64,000 nucleotides of DNA from Synaphobranchus kaupii (GCA_029718625.1 CM056380.1:46104596-46168595), one strand, 5' to 3'; counted from the stretch's first letter, positions 34,791 to 47,273 are shown. Notes: generated by a model not told the origin, from the letters alone. Numbers and translations: made by a program.

Positions 34791-35004
34791 GGCCTATTAG
34801 GAAGGGGAAGGTTTAGACATGCGCACAGAGGGCCTGTTAGGAAGGTAAAGGGGAAGGTTTAGACATGCGCACAGAGGGCCTATTAGGAAGGTAAAGGGGA
34901 AGGTTTAGACATGCGCACAGAGGGCCTGTTAGAAAGGTAGCAGGGAAGGTTTAGACATGCGCACAGAGGTGCTGTGCCGTGTGTAGTGTACTGGGGAAGG
35001 TTGA
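34791..35004. repeat. 46-bp minisatellite, right block
   Basis: About 4.6 further copies of the unit seen at 33905-34490. It ends with GTGTGTAGTGTACTGGGGAAGG, similar to the sequence at the beginning of the left block. Confidence 0.92.
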
Positions 35005-36241
35005 AGCTGTTAACGATTCACAGCACCTCGACCTGGTAAACTGTTACTCTTAAAAATAAGTTATCGCCAAACACAGACATACAGTGTTAAACATTGAGTC
35101 CATTACAAGTGTATGATTTGTAATAAGAGCAATACTCAGAACAAAGTCCACTTGTATCTTTGGGGTTTAACAGCTCAGCATGTAGATTACAGATTTTGAT
35201 GAACAGTTTAAAAATAAATACTACATTTTTAAAATGATTGCTTTGTGCTCTTTCTCCTCTTTGTTCAGTCTCAGTGCTCACATATGGCGTGAAAACCGCC
35301 TGCGCCTTTATATTGAATCACATTTTTTATCTGTGCGTTCAATTGGCAAAACGCCAATTGGGAATCCGTTCTCAGACACGTAAAATACCAGAACACCATA
35401 TGGGGTTCAGTTCCCAGTGCCCTACGTTTATGGGGTACGGTGCTCAGTGCCCCAGGCTAATGCGATGTAAAGAGCACATTGTTGAACTCAGCTGGTGTAT
35501 GATAGGTACCAGTGAATTGTGTCTTAGCTGTGCGCCATTTCTGTGTGTATAGGGGCGAGAGGGATTGCATACAGATCGGGAGCTCTCTTGCTGATAGGGC
35601 CAAAGACGGATGTGTTTATGAATTGTGACGCGGCAGCTGGTGTAGGATCTCAGCGTGTGTATGGTGTGAAGGAGGCCAATGTTTTTGGGCCTCTGGCTCC
35701 GCTCTGACAGGCTTGTCTATACAAGCAGCGCTGGAAGCATCACCCCTCACCCTGCCACAGTGTTCTCACCAGCAGGGGCTGCGGACCCCCCGCTGAGCCT
35801 CCCGCCCCGCCCCGCCCACGCCCACACTTCCCTCGCTCCTAATCTCCTTTAATCTCTCCCTCTCTATCCCTCCTTTCACCATTACACTTTCGTTTTCTCT
35901 CTCTCTCACCCTGTCCTACCTCCTGTAGACTGCTCTCTCTTTTATCCCTTTCTCTTTTTTTCTCTTTCTCTCAGTCTCCTCTGGTTTTCTGTTCGCCCCC
36001 TCTCTGGCTCTCATCTCTCATCCACCAGGTATAGGTGAGGTGATTCAGGGCTGCGTTAGCAGAAACTCTGAGGTGAGCAGGCTACCAGATTATGTTATTA
36101 AATTACACAATAGCGGCTCTGTGGGAACCGGCCAATCAGAGCGTCCAGGTGGGCGCAATCACTTTTGTCTGGCCCGTCTGTCTCACCGTGTTCTCCAGAC
36201 TTAGTTGTCTGATCTGTACCAGCTATGCAGATGTGCCCCGG

Positions 36242-36249
36242 TCTCTCTC

Positions 36250-36290
<41 letters not shown>
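36242..36290. repeat. (CT)n microsatellite
   Basis: About 49 bp of CT repeats with one A, followed by a short (CACT)n run. Confidence 0.9.
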
Positions 36291-36294
<4 letters not shown>

Positions 36295-36876
36295 GTCACT
36301 CACTCACTCACTCACATACACATACATGCATTTTGAGTGTTCTCCAGTAGCCAGTTAACTGTGAAAAGCAGCAGACTTTGAGGGTTTTGGTGCACTGACA
36401 TTAATTCAAGCATGCCTTAATTTACTCACGTGGTGACGTAATGGACTAATTTGGTTGTCAATTACTTGATAGTTCTATAAAATTGTGAATTGTGTGTCTT
36501 TAACAATAAATTATTACTAAGTGATTGCAGTGCAGTGCTATAGTTGGAGATGAGGCCTCTCTTGGTATCCACTCCAGTTTAAAAGGTTCAACAAAATGAC
36601 ACCCACAAAGGTCATTTTAATTTTTATTGAACATACCCATCCAATTTCACAACAGATTTCATATGTATTTATGTACTTATTTTTTAGAATTAAGTAGAAT
36701 CTACTTAATTCTATCAATTTTATTTACACACAGGTAAAAGATATGCAAATAAGTCCATCCATCTGAGCTAAGCATTGTGTATCATTTAAACTGCCTGTCA
36801 TATGGATGTTTTTTATGTTTTGTGAAAGTGTTTTTTTTAGACATGTCTGTCCATCTGCCTGTGTCTGTGTGTGTGT

Positions 36877-37082
36877 GTTTATTTTTAGGCCTTCCAGCAT
36901 GCATGTGTATGAAAGGTTTTGTTTTTAAACTTGTCTATGTGGCTGCCCGTGTGTGCGTGTGTGTCTCTGCATGTGTGTGTTTGTGTGTGTATGCGTATGT
37001 GTTTATTTTTAGGTCTGCCAGTGTGTGTGCGTATGAAAGGTTTCCTTTTTAACCTTGTCTATGAGTCTGCCCGCGTGTGTAC

Positions 37083-37138
<56 letters not shown>

Positions 37139-37165
37139 ATTTTTAGGCCTGCCAGTGTGCGTGTG
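36877..37165. repeat. Tandem repeat of about 125-135 bp with embedded (GT)n
   Basis: GTTTATTTTTAGG begins copies at about 36878, 37001 and 37136. The first two continue with TATGAAAGGTTT, TTGTCTATG and CTGCCCG and end in variable GT repeats (the longest at 37085-37137). The third copy is truncated. Confidence 0.8.
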
Positions 37166-37452
37166 CTTTTGTTTTCTGGCCCCGTGCATGCGTCAGCCTG
37201 TGTGAGAGTGTGTGTGAGTGTGTGCAGACGAGGCTGCGTCTCTCTGATCCAGGTCAGGCACTTTAATCTGCGTTTGAAAAGCGCGGCGCAGAGCAGGGGC
37301 CGGGGGGGGCGGGGCTGAGTGCACCCTATCGCTTTCTGCTGCGGCGTATCAAGCGCCTCACCTGCAGGCTCTGACGCATGTTCTCACCGAAAGCGAACAA
37401 TGAGGCAGACATCTGAGAGCCCGTTTTCTTTCCTCAAAGTCTTTCCACCATG

Positions 37453-37870
37453 TGATATGAGAGAGAGGGAGAGAGAGAGAGGGGGAGTGAGAGGAGGGGG
37501 GGTGAGAGAAAGAGGGAGGGGGGGCTTTGGAAAGGGGAAAGGACATGGAAGAGAGGGTGAGAGGAAGGGGGTGAGAGAGAGAGGGAGTGAGAGGAAGGGG
37601 GGTGAAAGAGAGAGGGGGGGTGAGAGAGCGAGGGAGAGAGAGAGTGAGAGGAAGGGGGGTGAAAGAGAGCGAGGGAGTGGGAGGGGGGGCTGTGGAAATG
37701 ACATGTAAGAGAGGGAGAGATGAGGGGTAAGAAAGGTAGACAGATGGGGTAGGGTGAGGGATGTGACAGAAAGAGAGGAAGGATAAGATGGAGGGAAAGA
37801 CTAGGTTGGAGAGAGCCAAAGGAAAACAGGAGGGAGGGAGGGAGGGATAGGAGGAGAACAAGTAGCTGTA
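37453..37870. repeat. Purine-rich (GA/GGAAGG) tract with internal repeats
   Basis: About 420 bp in which the plus strand is almost entirely A and G. Imperfect repeats of GTGAGAGGAAGGGGGGTGA and GAGAGAGGGAG occur. Such polypurine DNA can form triplex structures. Long frames through it on both strands are compositional artefacts. Confidence 0.85.
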
Positions 37871-38624
37871 TACCGACGTCTAATATTGACATACCTAGAG
37901 AAATTCATTGGCCTGCTGCAGAGGTGGGTGAGGGTCTTTAAATAGAGCCAGGCTCTTCCCCAGTGTGGTTCCCATTGACAGTCTGGGGAAACAATGGAAC
38001 GCACATTGAATCTCTTATCTTCTCAGCTTCAGACATCAGAAGCCCAGTTCAGGGCGCTGAGCAGAGGCAGGTCCCGTGTTTGTTTCCCCGGGGAAGCGTA
38101 AGCAGCGCGTTTAGCCACCAGCAGTCCGCAGTAAATATTCGCCCCCGCCGTAAGGGACACGGATTCCCAGAGCTTTCTTTTATGCCTGAGAGAGCAGCGG
38201 ACACCGACCCGGTTCGTCGTGGTGCTGGTACCACGGAGGTTCCAGTGGCCGGGCCGTGCCGACGTGATGGAACCCTTTTCTCAGCCTGACCTGGTTCCCC
38301 GGTGGGGCGCTGGAAACGGGCGGACCGGGCTCGTCCTCGGGAGGAAGCAGTGCCGCGAGCCATCTAAAAATACCAGCGGTGTGCTTGAGTGAAAAGGGGC
38401 AGTCACACGGTGGGCTCCGCTTCCTGTTTTCACTGGCTGAGCTTGTTTCCCAGGGAGGGAGAGAGAGAGAACGAACCCCCCGCACGACCGCCACCCAACG
38501 CCATTCTCCCTTAACCTCCTCTTGCCCTCCCTCAGTTATCACCTCCCAGCTGTTTCTCACATGCTGCACAGCTTCAACCAGGGCTAGCACAAGCTGTTAG
38601 CCGGCTAACACAATGCAGCACGGC

Positions 38625-38850
38625 AGGGATGGTGGAATCGGGCCCTCAAGGCAACTAGTGCCGCCGGTTTTCTTTTCTACCTGATCGTTATTTGATTGAT
38701 TGACCAAATTGATTTGCGAGCGATTCCATTCACCTGGTGTCCTACGCCCCTGATTATAGGGCAAGAATGAAAGGCAGCAGTACTACTGGTTCCATTGAAT
38801 TGCTCGGGACCTGAGCTGTTGCTGATCAGGGCTTGCTGAGACTTGCCTTA
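38625..38850 (-). mobile_element. Dispersed repeat (copy 2), MITE-like
   Basis: Its reverse complement shares several blocks with 24760-24880. The ends are loosely complementary (CAGGGATGGTGGAATCGGG near 38633, CCCGAGCAATTC in reverse complement near 38800). Confidence 0.45.
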
Positions 38851-39440
38851 AAGCCCGATCTGGGCGAAGTCGAAGGCTGAGGGTGCCGGATTGTGATCGG
38901 TGAGAGATTGGACTGCTGGGATTGGCAACAGTCGCTGCGCTCCACTGTGCTCCACGCACGGGTGCACAGTGGTGATTCACGAGCCACGGCTGGTGATTCC
39001 ACATTAAAGAGGAGCTTTAATAAAAAGGCAGATATTTTTTCTTCCGAAGAAAGACTCCATATTACCTCTGTCTACCTCCAGTTAATGGCGGTTTGACAGT
39101 TAACAGCAATAGCGGTGTGCTGCTGTCTCACTTTCACATTTATCCCTGCAGATTTAATGCCCATACACAGCCTGTCAGCCCCGCATACAGCTCTCTGTTA
39201 AGTAGGCCATCACCAGGACTGCTGGCGGTCAGACCTGAACAGCCACAGGTCAGCATGACAAAGCAGAAGCACCCAGATCCCAGACTGAATGAGCCAGTCT
39301 GGTCCCAGGTACAAGAGAGAGCCCTGGAGAGGTCGGTCTGACCTCACCTGTAAATGCAGGTGGGGGTATGCACAGATAGGAGGGGAGCAAGAGTCTGATC
39401 TCAATCCAGTGAGGCCTAACTCACATCAGAAAGCCAGTAA

Positions 39441-40006
39441 ACTTCAACCCAGGTTATGATCCTTCAACCCAGGTTATGATCCTTCAGCCCAGGTTATGAC
39501 CCTTCAGCCCAGGTTATGAACCTTCAGTGCAGGTTATAACCCTTCATCCTAACGTATGACCCTTCAGCCTGATTTATGACCCTTCATCCCAGATTATGAC
39601 CCTTCAGCCCAGTTTATGACCCTTCAACCCAGGTTTTGAACCTTCAGTCCAGGTTATAACCCTTCAGTCCAGGATATGACCCTTCAGCCCAGGTTATGAC
39701 CCTTTGGCCCAGGTTATGACCCATCAACCCAGTTTATGACCCTTCAGCCCAGGTTATGACCCTTCAGCGCAGGTTATAACCCTTCAGCCTAACGTATGAC
39801 CCTTCAGCCTTGTTTATGACCCTTCAACCCAGGTTTTGAACCTTCAGTCCAGGTTATAACCCTTCAGTTCATGTTATGAGCCTTCAGCCAAGGTTATAAC
39901 CCCTCAGTCCAGGATATGACCCTTCAGCCCAGGTTATGACCCTTTGGCCCAGGTTATGCCCCATCAGCCCAGTTTATGACCCTTCAGCCCAGGTTATGAC
40001 CCTTCC
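39441..40006. repeat. 20-bp minisatellite with higher-order repeat
   Basis: About 28 copies of a 20-bp unit close to CCTTCAGCCCAGGTTATGAC. Variant units recur in the same order with a spacing of 240 bp (AACGTATGAC at 39551 and 39791; AGGATATGAC at 39671 and 39911), so a block of about 12 units was duplicated. Confidence 0.93.
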
Positions 40007-40578
40007 ATCAATATATTTCTGTTCTTCTCCCATGTAGGTATGTTTGACTGGTTATTTAGCCTGTACAATGCTGCATTCATTAGAATTAATTAATATACTT
40101 GCCAGTTTTTAACGATTTTTGGGACCCGTGTTTGAAGCAAAATTTATACTGCAATATTTGCAGGTAAATGTCCTGTATCTTTCCACTATTACACTCAGAG
40201 ATGGGCTGTATGGCTATATCCTGTTTGGTTTACAGTTGGCCTTACTGTAGCTCTACAGGTAGAGTTTAAGAATGGATCAGGCTGAGCAGAATGGCTCAAG
40301 CTGAACAGAACTGTGTGCTGCTCAGAACATTTGGAACATTTGGAGATGCTTGTGTTAATTGCATTGTCCTTTATGACATCATGCATGACCGTAAATTCCC
40401 AAGAAGGCAGTGTAGAATATGCTGATCAGGGTTACAGCAGTGGTTGCAACTGTCTGTTGTAAGTGGGCTGTCTTTTGATTTCTTAATTTGCATAGTCCGG
40501 CTAGCCAGTGCGAACCAAAAGCCTCATGCCACAGACTCAGACGGCCGGCACATTTGGTTGTCCAGTATCAGGCCTTGG

Positions 40579-40617
40579 AGATAATAGTAATAGTAATAAT
40601 AATAGTAATAATAATGG
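40579..40617. repeat. (AAT/AGT)n microsatellite
   Basis: About 39 bp of AAT and AGT repeats directly before a dispersed repeat. Confidence 0.85.
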
Positions 40618-40800
40618 CATGCATTTATATAGCGTGTTTTTCACACTCAAAGCACTTTACAGTGATGAGAGGGAGACTCTCCTCAACCACCACCAATATG
40701 TAGCACCCACCTGGGTGATGCACGGCAGCCATTTTGCACCAGAATGCTCACCACACATCAGCTGAGATGGAGAGGCAGAGAATGATTTTTAGCCAGTTAA
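40616..40800. mobile_element. Dispersed teleost repeat of uncertain class
   Basis: The sequence TGCATTTATATAGCG, then AAAGCACTTTACAGTGATG, CTCAACCACCACCAATATG and CACCTGGGTGATGCACGG is one I recognise as recurring in many fish genomes. No ends or coding sequence identify its class. A shorter similar motif (AATTTATAAAGCATTTTTCA) follows the ATT repeat near 56590. Confidence 0.5.
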
Positions 40801-42052
40801 ACTGGGGAATGATTAGGTGGCAGGTTGAGAGAGGGAAAATGAAAAGGTAACCATGGGTATTGAGCTCTTTAGAAAACCTGTGGGAGGTCAGTTGGAGTGG
40901 AATATGTCAGTCATAGTTTTTAGCATTTTATTTGACTTTATTTTGATTGGATTCATTTTAATTAGAACCAATGTACAGTATCCAACATGGATGTTAATAC
41001 TTCCTCCATGTTGAATCTGAATCGGCGGTCATCCCTGGACAAGTTCATAGTAACCACGCCCTTTTCAATGCATTTAATTGCAGTGGGGAGTGGTCTGGAT
41101 TAGATTTTAGAGTTGCCGGATTTCCTGTGAGAGACTGTATCTGAGCTGCTCTCTTGAGACTGCAGGTTGATTTAAGATGTCGCTGGCCCAACATAAAACA
41201 AGAGGGACTGAGAATCTGGCCCCCAGGAGTCGGCTTTTAGCTTTTGACCTCGCAGTAGACCTGACTTTGATGTGGGATGGGCTTTGACCTGTTATCCAGA
41301 ACATCATAGGATCAAGGCTGGATGGCCCAAGCTTTTTATTCCAGGGTCTGGGGATCCGGCACTGTTTTCGGGCCATAATACAGGCACACTCTGTGTTCCT
41401 ACACCCATTAATTTTCATGCCTTTTTCAGAAATATTGAATCCCCACCTGACAGGGCGAAACCATCTTTCCAATTAAAAGCTCCCATAATGCCCCTCTTAA
41501 TTTCTTCAGGATGCAACATTGAGGCTTTCAGACCTCTGGTTGTCTGGTTGTGGACAACACAGCACTGGGCGCTGCATACCATCACAAACAGGAAGTTGTA
41601 GAAAAACATTCTGCTGGAAGCTGCAGGGAAAAGTTCTACATCTTCACTGACAAGATGTGCAGAAAAACATTCTATAGCTACCTTCACAAACAGGAAGTAG
41701 TGGAAGACAGTCACTGAGGTTCAGGCTAATCTCCTGTTGCTGAGTGAGACATTAGGCAATGTCTGCCCTGAATGGACCATCAGTAGGTGTGATGTCAGCA
41801 GTGATGTGATGTTGGTGGAGCCTGTGGAGTGGTGTGTAATTGGCCAATAGAGCTGCAGTGGCTTGTGTTTGGCCAATATGCCAGAGTGATTTTGGAGGGA
41901 AGTAGAGCCAAAGTGTAGGCGAATCGGCTTGGCTTTGGATTTTGTGTAGGAGAAGCAGTTGTTGCTTGAAGCATATGACACTAGTTTGCGCCTGGCTCAT
42001 GTGATTTCTGGTCTGAAAAGCCCTTGAAACGGCAGTTGTTAAAAAATTTGCA

Positions 42053-42061
<9 letters not shown>

Positions 42062-42087
<26 letters not shown>
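42062..42087. repeat. (CT)n microsatellite
   Basis: About 26 bp of CT repeats. Confidence 0.85.
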
Positions 42088-42090
<3 letters not shown>

Positions 42091-42221
42091 ATCTCTCCCT
42101 CTCATACACACAAGCATGCACACACACAGACATGAAACACTTGGCTCTATTGAGAAATAATTTGGTGCATGACAAAAATTAGCCGCCCCCTCTTATAGGG
42201 AGACAGAAAAACAAACAAGAC

Positions 42222-42290
42222 TGTGTGTGTGTGTATGTGCGTGCGTGCGTGCGTGTGTGCGTGTGTAAGTGCGTGTGTGTGTGTGTGTGG
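42222..42290. repeat. (GT)n/(GTGC)n microsatellite
   Basis: About 70 bp of GT and GTGC units with small interruptions. Confidence 0.9.
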
Positions 42291-42650
42291 GTACATCCAT
42301 ATGTGCACGTGAGTGTGGGAGCATTGGTTTTGCATTCAGCTATATCTGCATGTTTCATAGATTGGCCCAGATTCTACAAGTATTATGACAAGTAGTATTG
42401 TTACTTGTCCAACAAAAAAAAGAGCAGAAAGTTATCCACTCACACACAAACATTCACACTCTCACACACGCACACACACAGGGATTACTTCAGAAAGGAA
42501 ACCTGTATTTCAGTCCGTCTGGGATGATAGTAGCCCCCCTGTCCTGTGGGCTTTCACAAACACTGAAAACAAACAGACTGCACTCTTAACTCGATTTGCC
42601 TGGAATGCTGGATTGAAAGCTTTAGCTTTTCATTCCTAGTTCCTTGTGGT

Positions 42651-42903
42651 ATTTTTTATTTTTTTTATTTTTATTTTTATTTATTTTTTTATAGGCATTT
42701 AGCAGACGCTCTTATCCAGAGCGACTTAGACATCTTTTTAGCATTTTTTACATATTATCCATTTATACAGCTGGATATATACTGAAGCTGATTCAGGTTA
42801 AGTACCTTGCTCAAGGGTACAACGGCAGTGTCCTACCTGGGAATCGAACCTGCAACCTTTCGGTTACAAGCCCAGTTCCGTAACCATTATACTACACTGC
42901 CGC
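42651..42903 (-). mobile_element. tRNA-derived SINE
   Basis: On the minus strand the element opens at 42903 with a tRNA-like head: an A-box-like segment TAGTATAATGGTT and a perfect B box GGTTCGATTCC (42850-42840). A body follows with TTGAGCAAGGTACTTAACC, then the tail CTCTGGATAAGAGCGTCTGC and AAATGCC, ending in an A/T-rich tract. The tail is a type shared by many fish SINEs and derived from L2/CR1-clade LINEs (family knowledge). RNA polymerase III would have transcribed it; retroposition needs a partner LINE. Confidence 0.85.
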
Positions 42904-43426
42904 TTTTTACTAATTGCATTTTTAGAATAAGAGTCAACTGTTGTTGTTGTTGGACTATATATACCTACATACATCTGTGTGTCCCTATGCACCTATCAAA
43001 CAAATTGAACTGCCTGTGAAGTCATTTCTATTCAGCTTGCCTCAGATATAGCCAACCTCTGTGTGTCAGCCAGCAATATGTGCTACGAGAATCTGACAGG
43101 AATAGCTCTCTGTCTGCCTGCATGCCTGTGTGTCTGTCTATCTTAAATGTGTAACGACTGGAACCTAGCCAAGGTATTCCTGTTGCACTTTCCAAGGGTG
43201 ATGTCACCAGGTAAAGAAATACACAGATGATCTCATGCGAGACAAATGAGCACTCTGGGAAGAATAGACTGATGCCTCTTTAATATCCTATAATGCCATA
43301 AAGCATTGAACAATTTAAACAGTTATAATGATAGGATTTAGCTGCAAACAAAAAATGTTACCATAAAAACAAACGGTCATCCTTTACATGAATACATTTT
43401 ATGTACCCCCCCCCCTCAATGTCATT

Positions 43427-43428
<2 letters not shown>

Positions 43429-43459
<31 letters not shown>
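43429..43459. repeat. (CA)n microsatellite
   Basis: About 31 bp of CA repeats, preceded by a C run at 43406-43415. Confidence 0.9.
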
Positions 43460-43464
<5 letters not shown>

Positions 43465-43796
43465 ACATACATGAGCTCATTAATGGAACAGCCAGTTCTG
43501 TGTTACATTATGTTCAGCTTTATAATGGCCCTCCACCAAATGGCAGTTTGAAAGATGCCTTCAAGGGCTGTGTTCTGCTCTTTTTACTTTCATGCCATGT
43601 TCTGTTTCTTCTGTCAGGTTAGAGTGTTTTTTGTTTACCAGGCTAAACCCTTGAAGCTCCGTGGGGATCAGTATTTATTCAAATTGAATTCGGACTTCAA
43701 AGGAACCCTTGTTAGTTGTTTATGTTAAATTATGCACAATTAACTGCCATGCACTGACTTATTAATGTATTTGACAGGGGAAGTCATACACGCAGT

Positions 43797-43798
<2 letters not shown>

Positions 43799-43852
<54 letters not shown>
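43799..43852. repeat. (CA)n microsatellite
   Basis: About 54 bp of uninterrupted CA repeats. A second, interrupted CA-rich stretch follows at about 44134-44216. Confidence 0.95.
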
Positions 43853-43853
<1 letters not shown>

Positions 43854-44246
43854 CCAACACACACACATACATGGGAGATAGAAAGAGAGGGAAATAAACT
43901 GTTCAGGCCAAAATAATTCACCCTCAGCCCCTCCCACCATGGTTCCCCATGAGCATAGAGAATGTGTGCGCTGGGATGCTGCAGGGTATCCTGGGATAGG
44001 ATTCTGTAACCGTGAACCTGACTGTGATGCGGGCTGGAAGGGTGGAGACCAGGGAAGGTGGGGTGTTGCTCTGGGGTTTGGGTATCTGACGAGAGAAATT
44101 GGGTAATAATTACCTAACAGTACTCCCACCTACTACACACACACATACACACACTCATGCACACAGACACGCATACACACACACACACACACACAGACGC
44201 AAGCACACACACACACCTGTTCTCTAACCCTCCAAAGAAACACCCT

Positions 44247-46168
44247 GGGCCCTATCTTACACCCGGCGCAAAGCGGCGCTAACCCAAACGCAAGTGTCTT
44301 TGCTATCTTACACCCGGCGCATGGTTCATAATAACGCCTTGCGTTCACGTCCTTTAACTACCATGTATTCTTGTGCCCATTACAAGTGAACTGGGCGTGT
44401 TGGTCTTAAGACGAGGAGTGGCCAGGATTCTTTCTGGCGTATTGCTATCTTGAGCCAGCAGAAAGCGCTTGCGCTAGAACCACCACAAACCTGGTCTAAA
44501 GTCATGTCGCAGTTGTTTACATGTTATTTTAACGGCGCATATAAGTGCGTCTACATAGGCGTGTGCACAACGCGCGTACCATCCTGTCTGTTACACACAG
44601 GGCGCGCACAAGCATGACTAAAATATCTAGATCACAATGCGAAATATTATTATTGTGTAGGCTATGTCAAAAATGCATAATAATAAAAGGTTCCATAGGT
44701 CCACATACCTTTCCCTCAGCGAAGGGAAACGATGCCACATTACATTGCTCTCAGCCCACTCCATCAACATCCAGGCGATGTGCGATGGTACGGGACAATG
44801 GCTATCCGTTAAAAAGGAGCTGATAACACCTATATCAAGCCTAATGCGCGAATTGTCATTTACACCTAATGCGTGAATTGTCATTCAATGGAAAACTCGC
44901 GCACTGCAATAGACGGACATTTGAGTTTTGAAAATGTGCTTCAGATGTCATTACAATACAGGTCTGTTTATCTAGGAATACAGCCTGTAAGTAAATAGAA
45001 TGGTTTGTGACTGAAAAAAGTTTCAAACCTTGTTCAGTGAATATTGCTTTTATTGTTTTTCAAATAGCCTAGGCTACAGCGGATTCGCTATGCATAGGTT
45101 TTTTTCGATAGCCTATGGTTAAAAAACGGAGATACGTAAATGTCACCATGTTAACTGAATTGTAACCTTAGTTATTCTTCGTCCTTCATATTTTTTTTAA
45201 TTACAGTGACAAGGTTTCCATACCCTCAGCTTATTAAAACCCAGTTGATTTCACCTGTTATTCCATAACTGAACAAAATATTTTAAAGAGAACTAAGCGT
45301 CTAATTAGAAACGAAAACAAATTTTCAGCACGTTACAATTAATTCACAATTAATTTAAATACTATTATCTGCATGTGCACTTTAGAGGAGCAGGTCTGTT
45401 TCCCCTGCTGTAAATCGCACTTTTAACGGTCTTCCTGGGAAAGTGGATTGTTTTAAAGCATTACGCTACCAGTAAAACTGGTTGGTCACATTTCCATAAG
45501 CAGGATATTATAAAAGAAGGGAAAATATGCATGAACCTATGGGTTGCCAACCTGACAGCTTTATTGTATTTGTTGTCATCATTAAGGCAAAATAACGTTA
45601 TTTATTTTATTAATCAAAATTTGAATGCAGGTAATGAACTTCGGATGAAGCTTTAACAATTCGTTAAACAAGCAGGCTAATTTGGCGTTTTCTAAGGTGA
45701 GTCGGAAGCCATTGGTAGCTTATTCTCAGCTGTTGCAGGTGCCTTTAACTAAATTTAACCGCATATATTTTGTAGAATAACAGCACTATCGGGAATTACC
45801 GGGAACTCATAATGGTTTGTCCGAATAATATTTATCATAGGCTACTATTGATCCATATAGCCTATTCCTTGATCACACTAAACACGCACGAGCATGTCTG
45901 TTTCGCCATCATATAAGCAATCCGCCAAGGTGGAAAAGCAGGCTTTTAAAGGGAATGAGATATCACATTTTGATTGGTTTATTGCATGTCACGCCCAAGA
46001 CACACCTATAATTAATGAAGAGACTAGGTTCAGCCCACTTGCACGCTGCACCGTGCTTAGCGCCCAAAAAACACACCGTTAAAATAGCAAAAGTGGACTT
46101 GGACACGCCCTAAATGGACTTTACGCCAAGCGCTTAGACCAAGCGCCAAGATCGCCAAGATAGGGCCC
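44247..46168. mobile_element. 1.9-kb inverted-repeat DNA element (non-autonomous)
   Basis: Ends GGGCCCTATCTTACACCC and, in reverse complement at the right, GGGCCCTATCTTGGCGATC. Subterminal regions on both sides are full of GCGC/GGCGC motifs (CGGCGCAAAGCGGCGC on the left, AAGCGCCAAG and AAGCGCTTAG on the right). The left end holds an internal repeat of ATCTTACACCCGGCGCA (44254 and 44304). The interior is AT-rich without a transposase. The end sequence resembles hAT-type elements of fish genomes. A clear target duplication is not visible. Confidence 0.65.
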
Positions 46169-46629
46169 CCCGTGTCTTACTCATTGCACTCAGAACAGAT
46201 GGAAGTAAATTTGCTTTATGTGCACAACACAGTGCTTGATCAATCATAATGAAAGGGTTTATTGTCATGGTTGTTTGAGACTAAATTGTTTTTTGAATTG
46301 AATTCATAAATGTTAAGGGTCGCAAGACGGTCAACCTTGAATACCCAATACTGAACTACATCAGTGTAGTTTAATGGAAGGGCCTTGCCACAAAATTCAT
46401 CATTTGTTAGAGTTGTGCATACTTGTTACATGTTAGGGTTGTGCATACTGTATGTAATGCATGCTGTATATGTACAGTGTATTTAGGTAGAGCATTGTTG
46501 GTGGTTATATTTAAGGTATTAAAGTGTACAGAAAATGAATGTGCGGCCTATTTGATATAAGTGTGTACACGCATGAAGCATGTGTGTATTTGTATTTGCG
46601 TACGCTGTGCATGTGTAAGCGTGTTTGTG

Positions 46630-46786
46630 TGCAAGTGTGTGTGTGTGTGTGCGTGTTTGTGTGTGAGTTCCTGCGTGTATGTGTGTGTGTGTGTGTGTGC
46701 GTGTGTGAGAGTGCGTGTGTCTATGTATGTGTACGCGCGTTTGTGCGCGTGTGCATGTGTGTGAGTGCGTGTGTCTATGTATGTGT

Positions 46787-46832
<46 letters not shown>
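46630..46832. repeat. (GT)n-rich microsatellite
   Basis: About 200 bp of degenerate GT repeats with a direct repeat of GAGTGCGTGTGTCTATGTAT (46709 and 46763) and a pure (GT)n block at the end (46789-46832). Confidence 0.92.
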
Positions 46833-46835
<3 letters not shown>

Positions 46836-47273
46836 CGGCTGAGTGCATGTAGGGATGAGCAGGCTGTGCTACAAGCAGATGGACGTGGGAGGCGTGTTGA
46901 TAAGCCCAGACAACTTTCACAGTGAGAGAGCGAGAGAGCGAGTGAAGGAGAGAGGGAGGGCGGGAAGAAGAGAGAGGAGAGGGAGAACCAGCCTTGCGTG
47001 GGTTACGGTTTTCTTTTTTACAGTAAAAAGAATATTGGTAGGCAGGACATGTCTATCCTGGTGCTTTAAAAAGACTTGTGTGGGAACGGGCAGGTTAGAT
47101 CAGTTTTGGAAATCAGACATTTGGTTTCTCTGTCTGTTTGTGCTTTTGATTTCCTAAATGCCTTCTGTCGCAGCACATTGAGCTTATATATAAACTGCTC
47201 TGCCCACTCAAATTTCTCTCACGCTGTGTTTCATCTTCAATTTGTTCTGCTGATATCGATGTCCAGTCTTTTC

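Noticed and set aside
33905..35004. CRISPR-like array of regularly spaced repeats
   Set aside because: Units are contiguous tandem repeats without unique spacers, in a vertebrate genome; the only non-repeat part is a MITE.
37319..37892. Overlapping Arg/Glu/Gly-rich and Pro/Ser/Leu-rich frames of 100-167 codons
   Set aside because: They arise from the polypurine tract and are open on both strands at once because of composition.
41107..41472. 121-codon minus-strand frame in prkce intron 1
   Set aside because: No recognisable domain, no splice signals that fit, and ordinary intronic composition.
42839..42903. tRNA gene suggested by the B box GGTTCGATTCC
   Set aside because: The cloverleaf is incomplete and continues into a SINE body and LINE-like tail, so it is a SINE head and not a tRNA gene.
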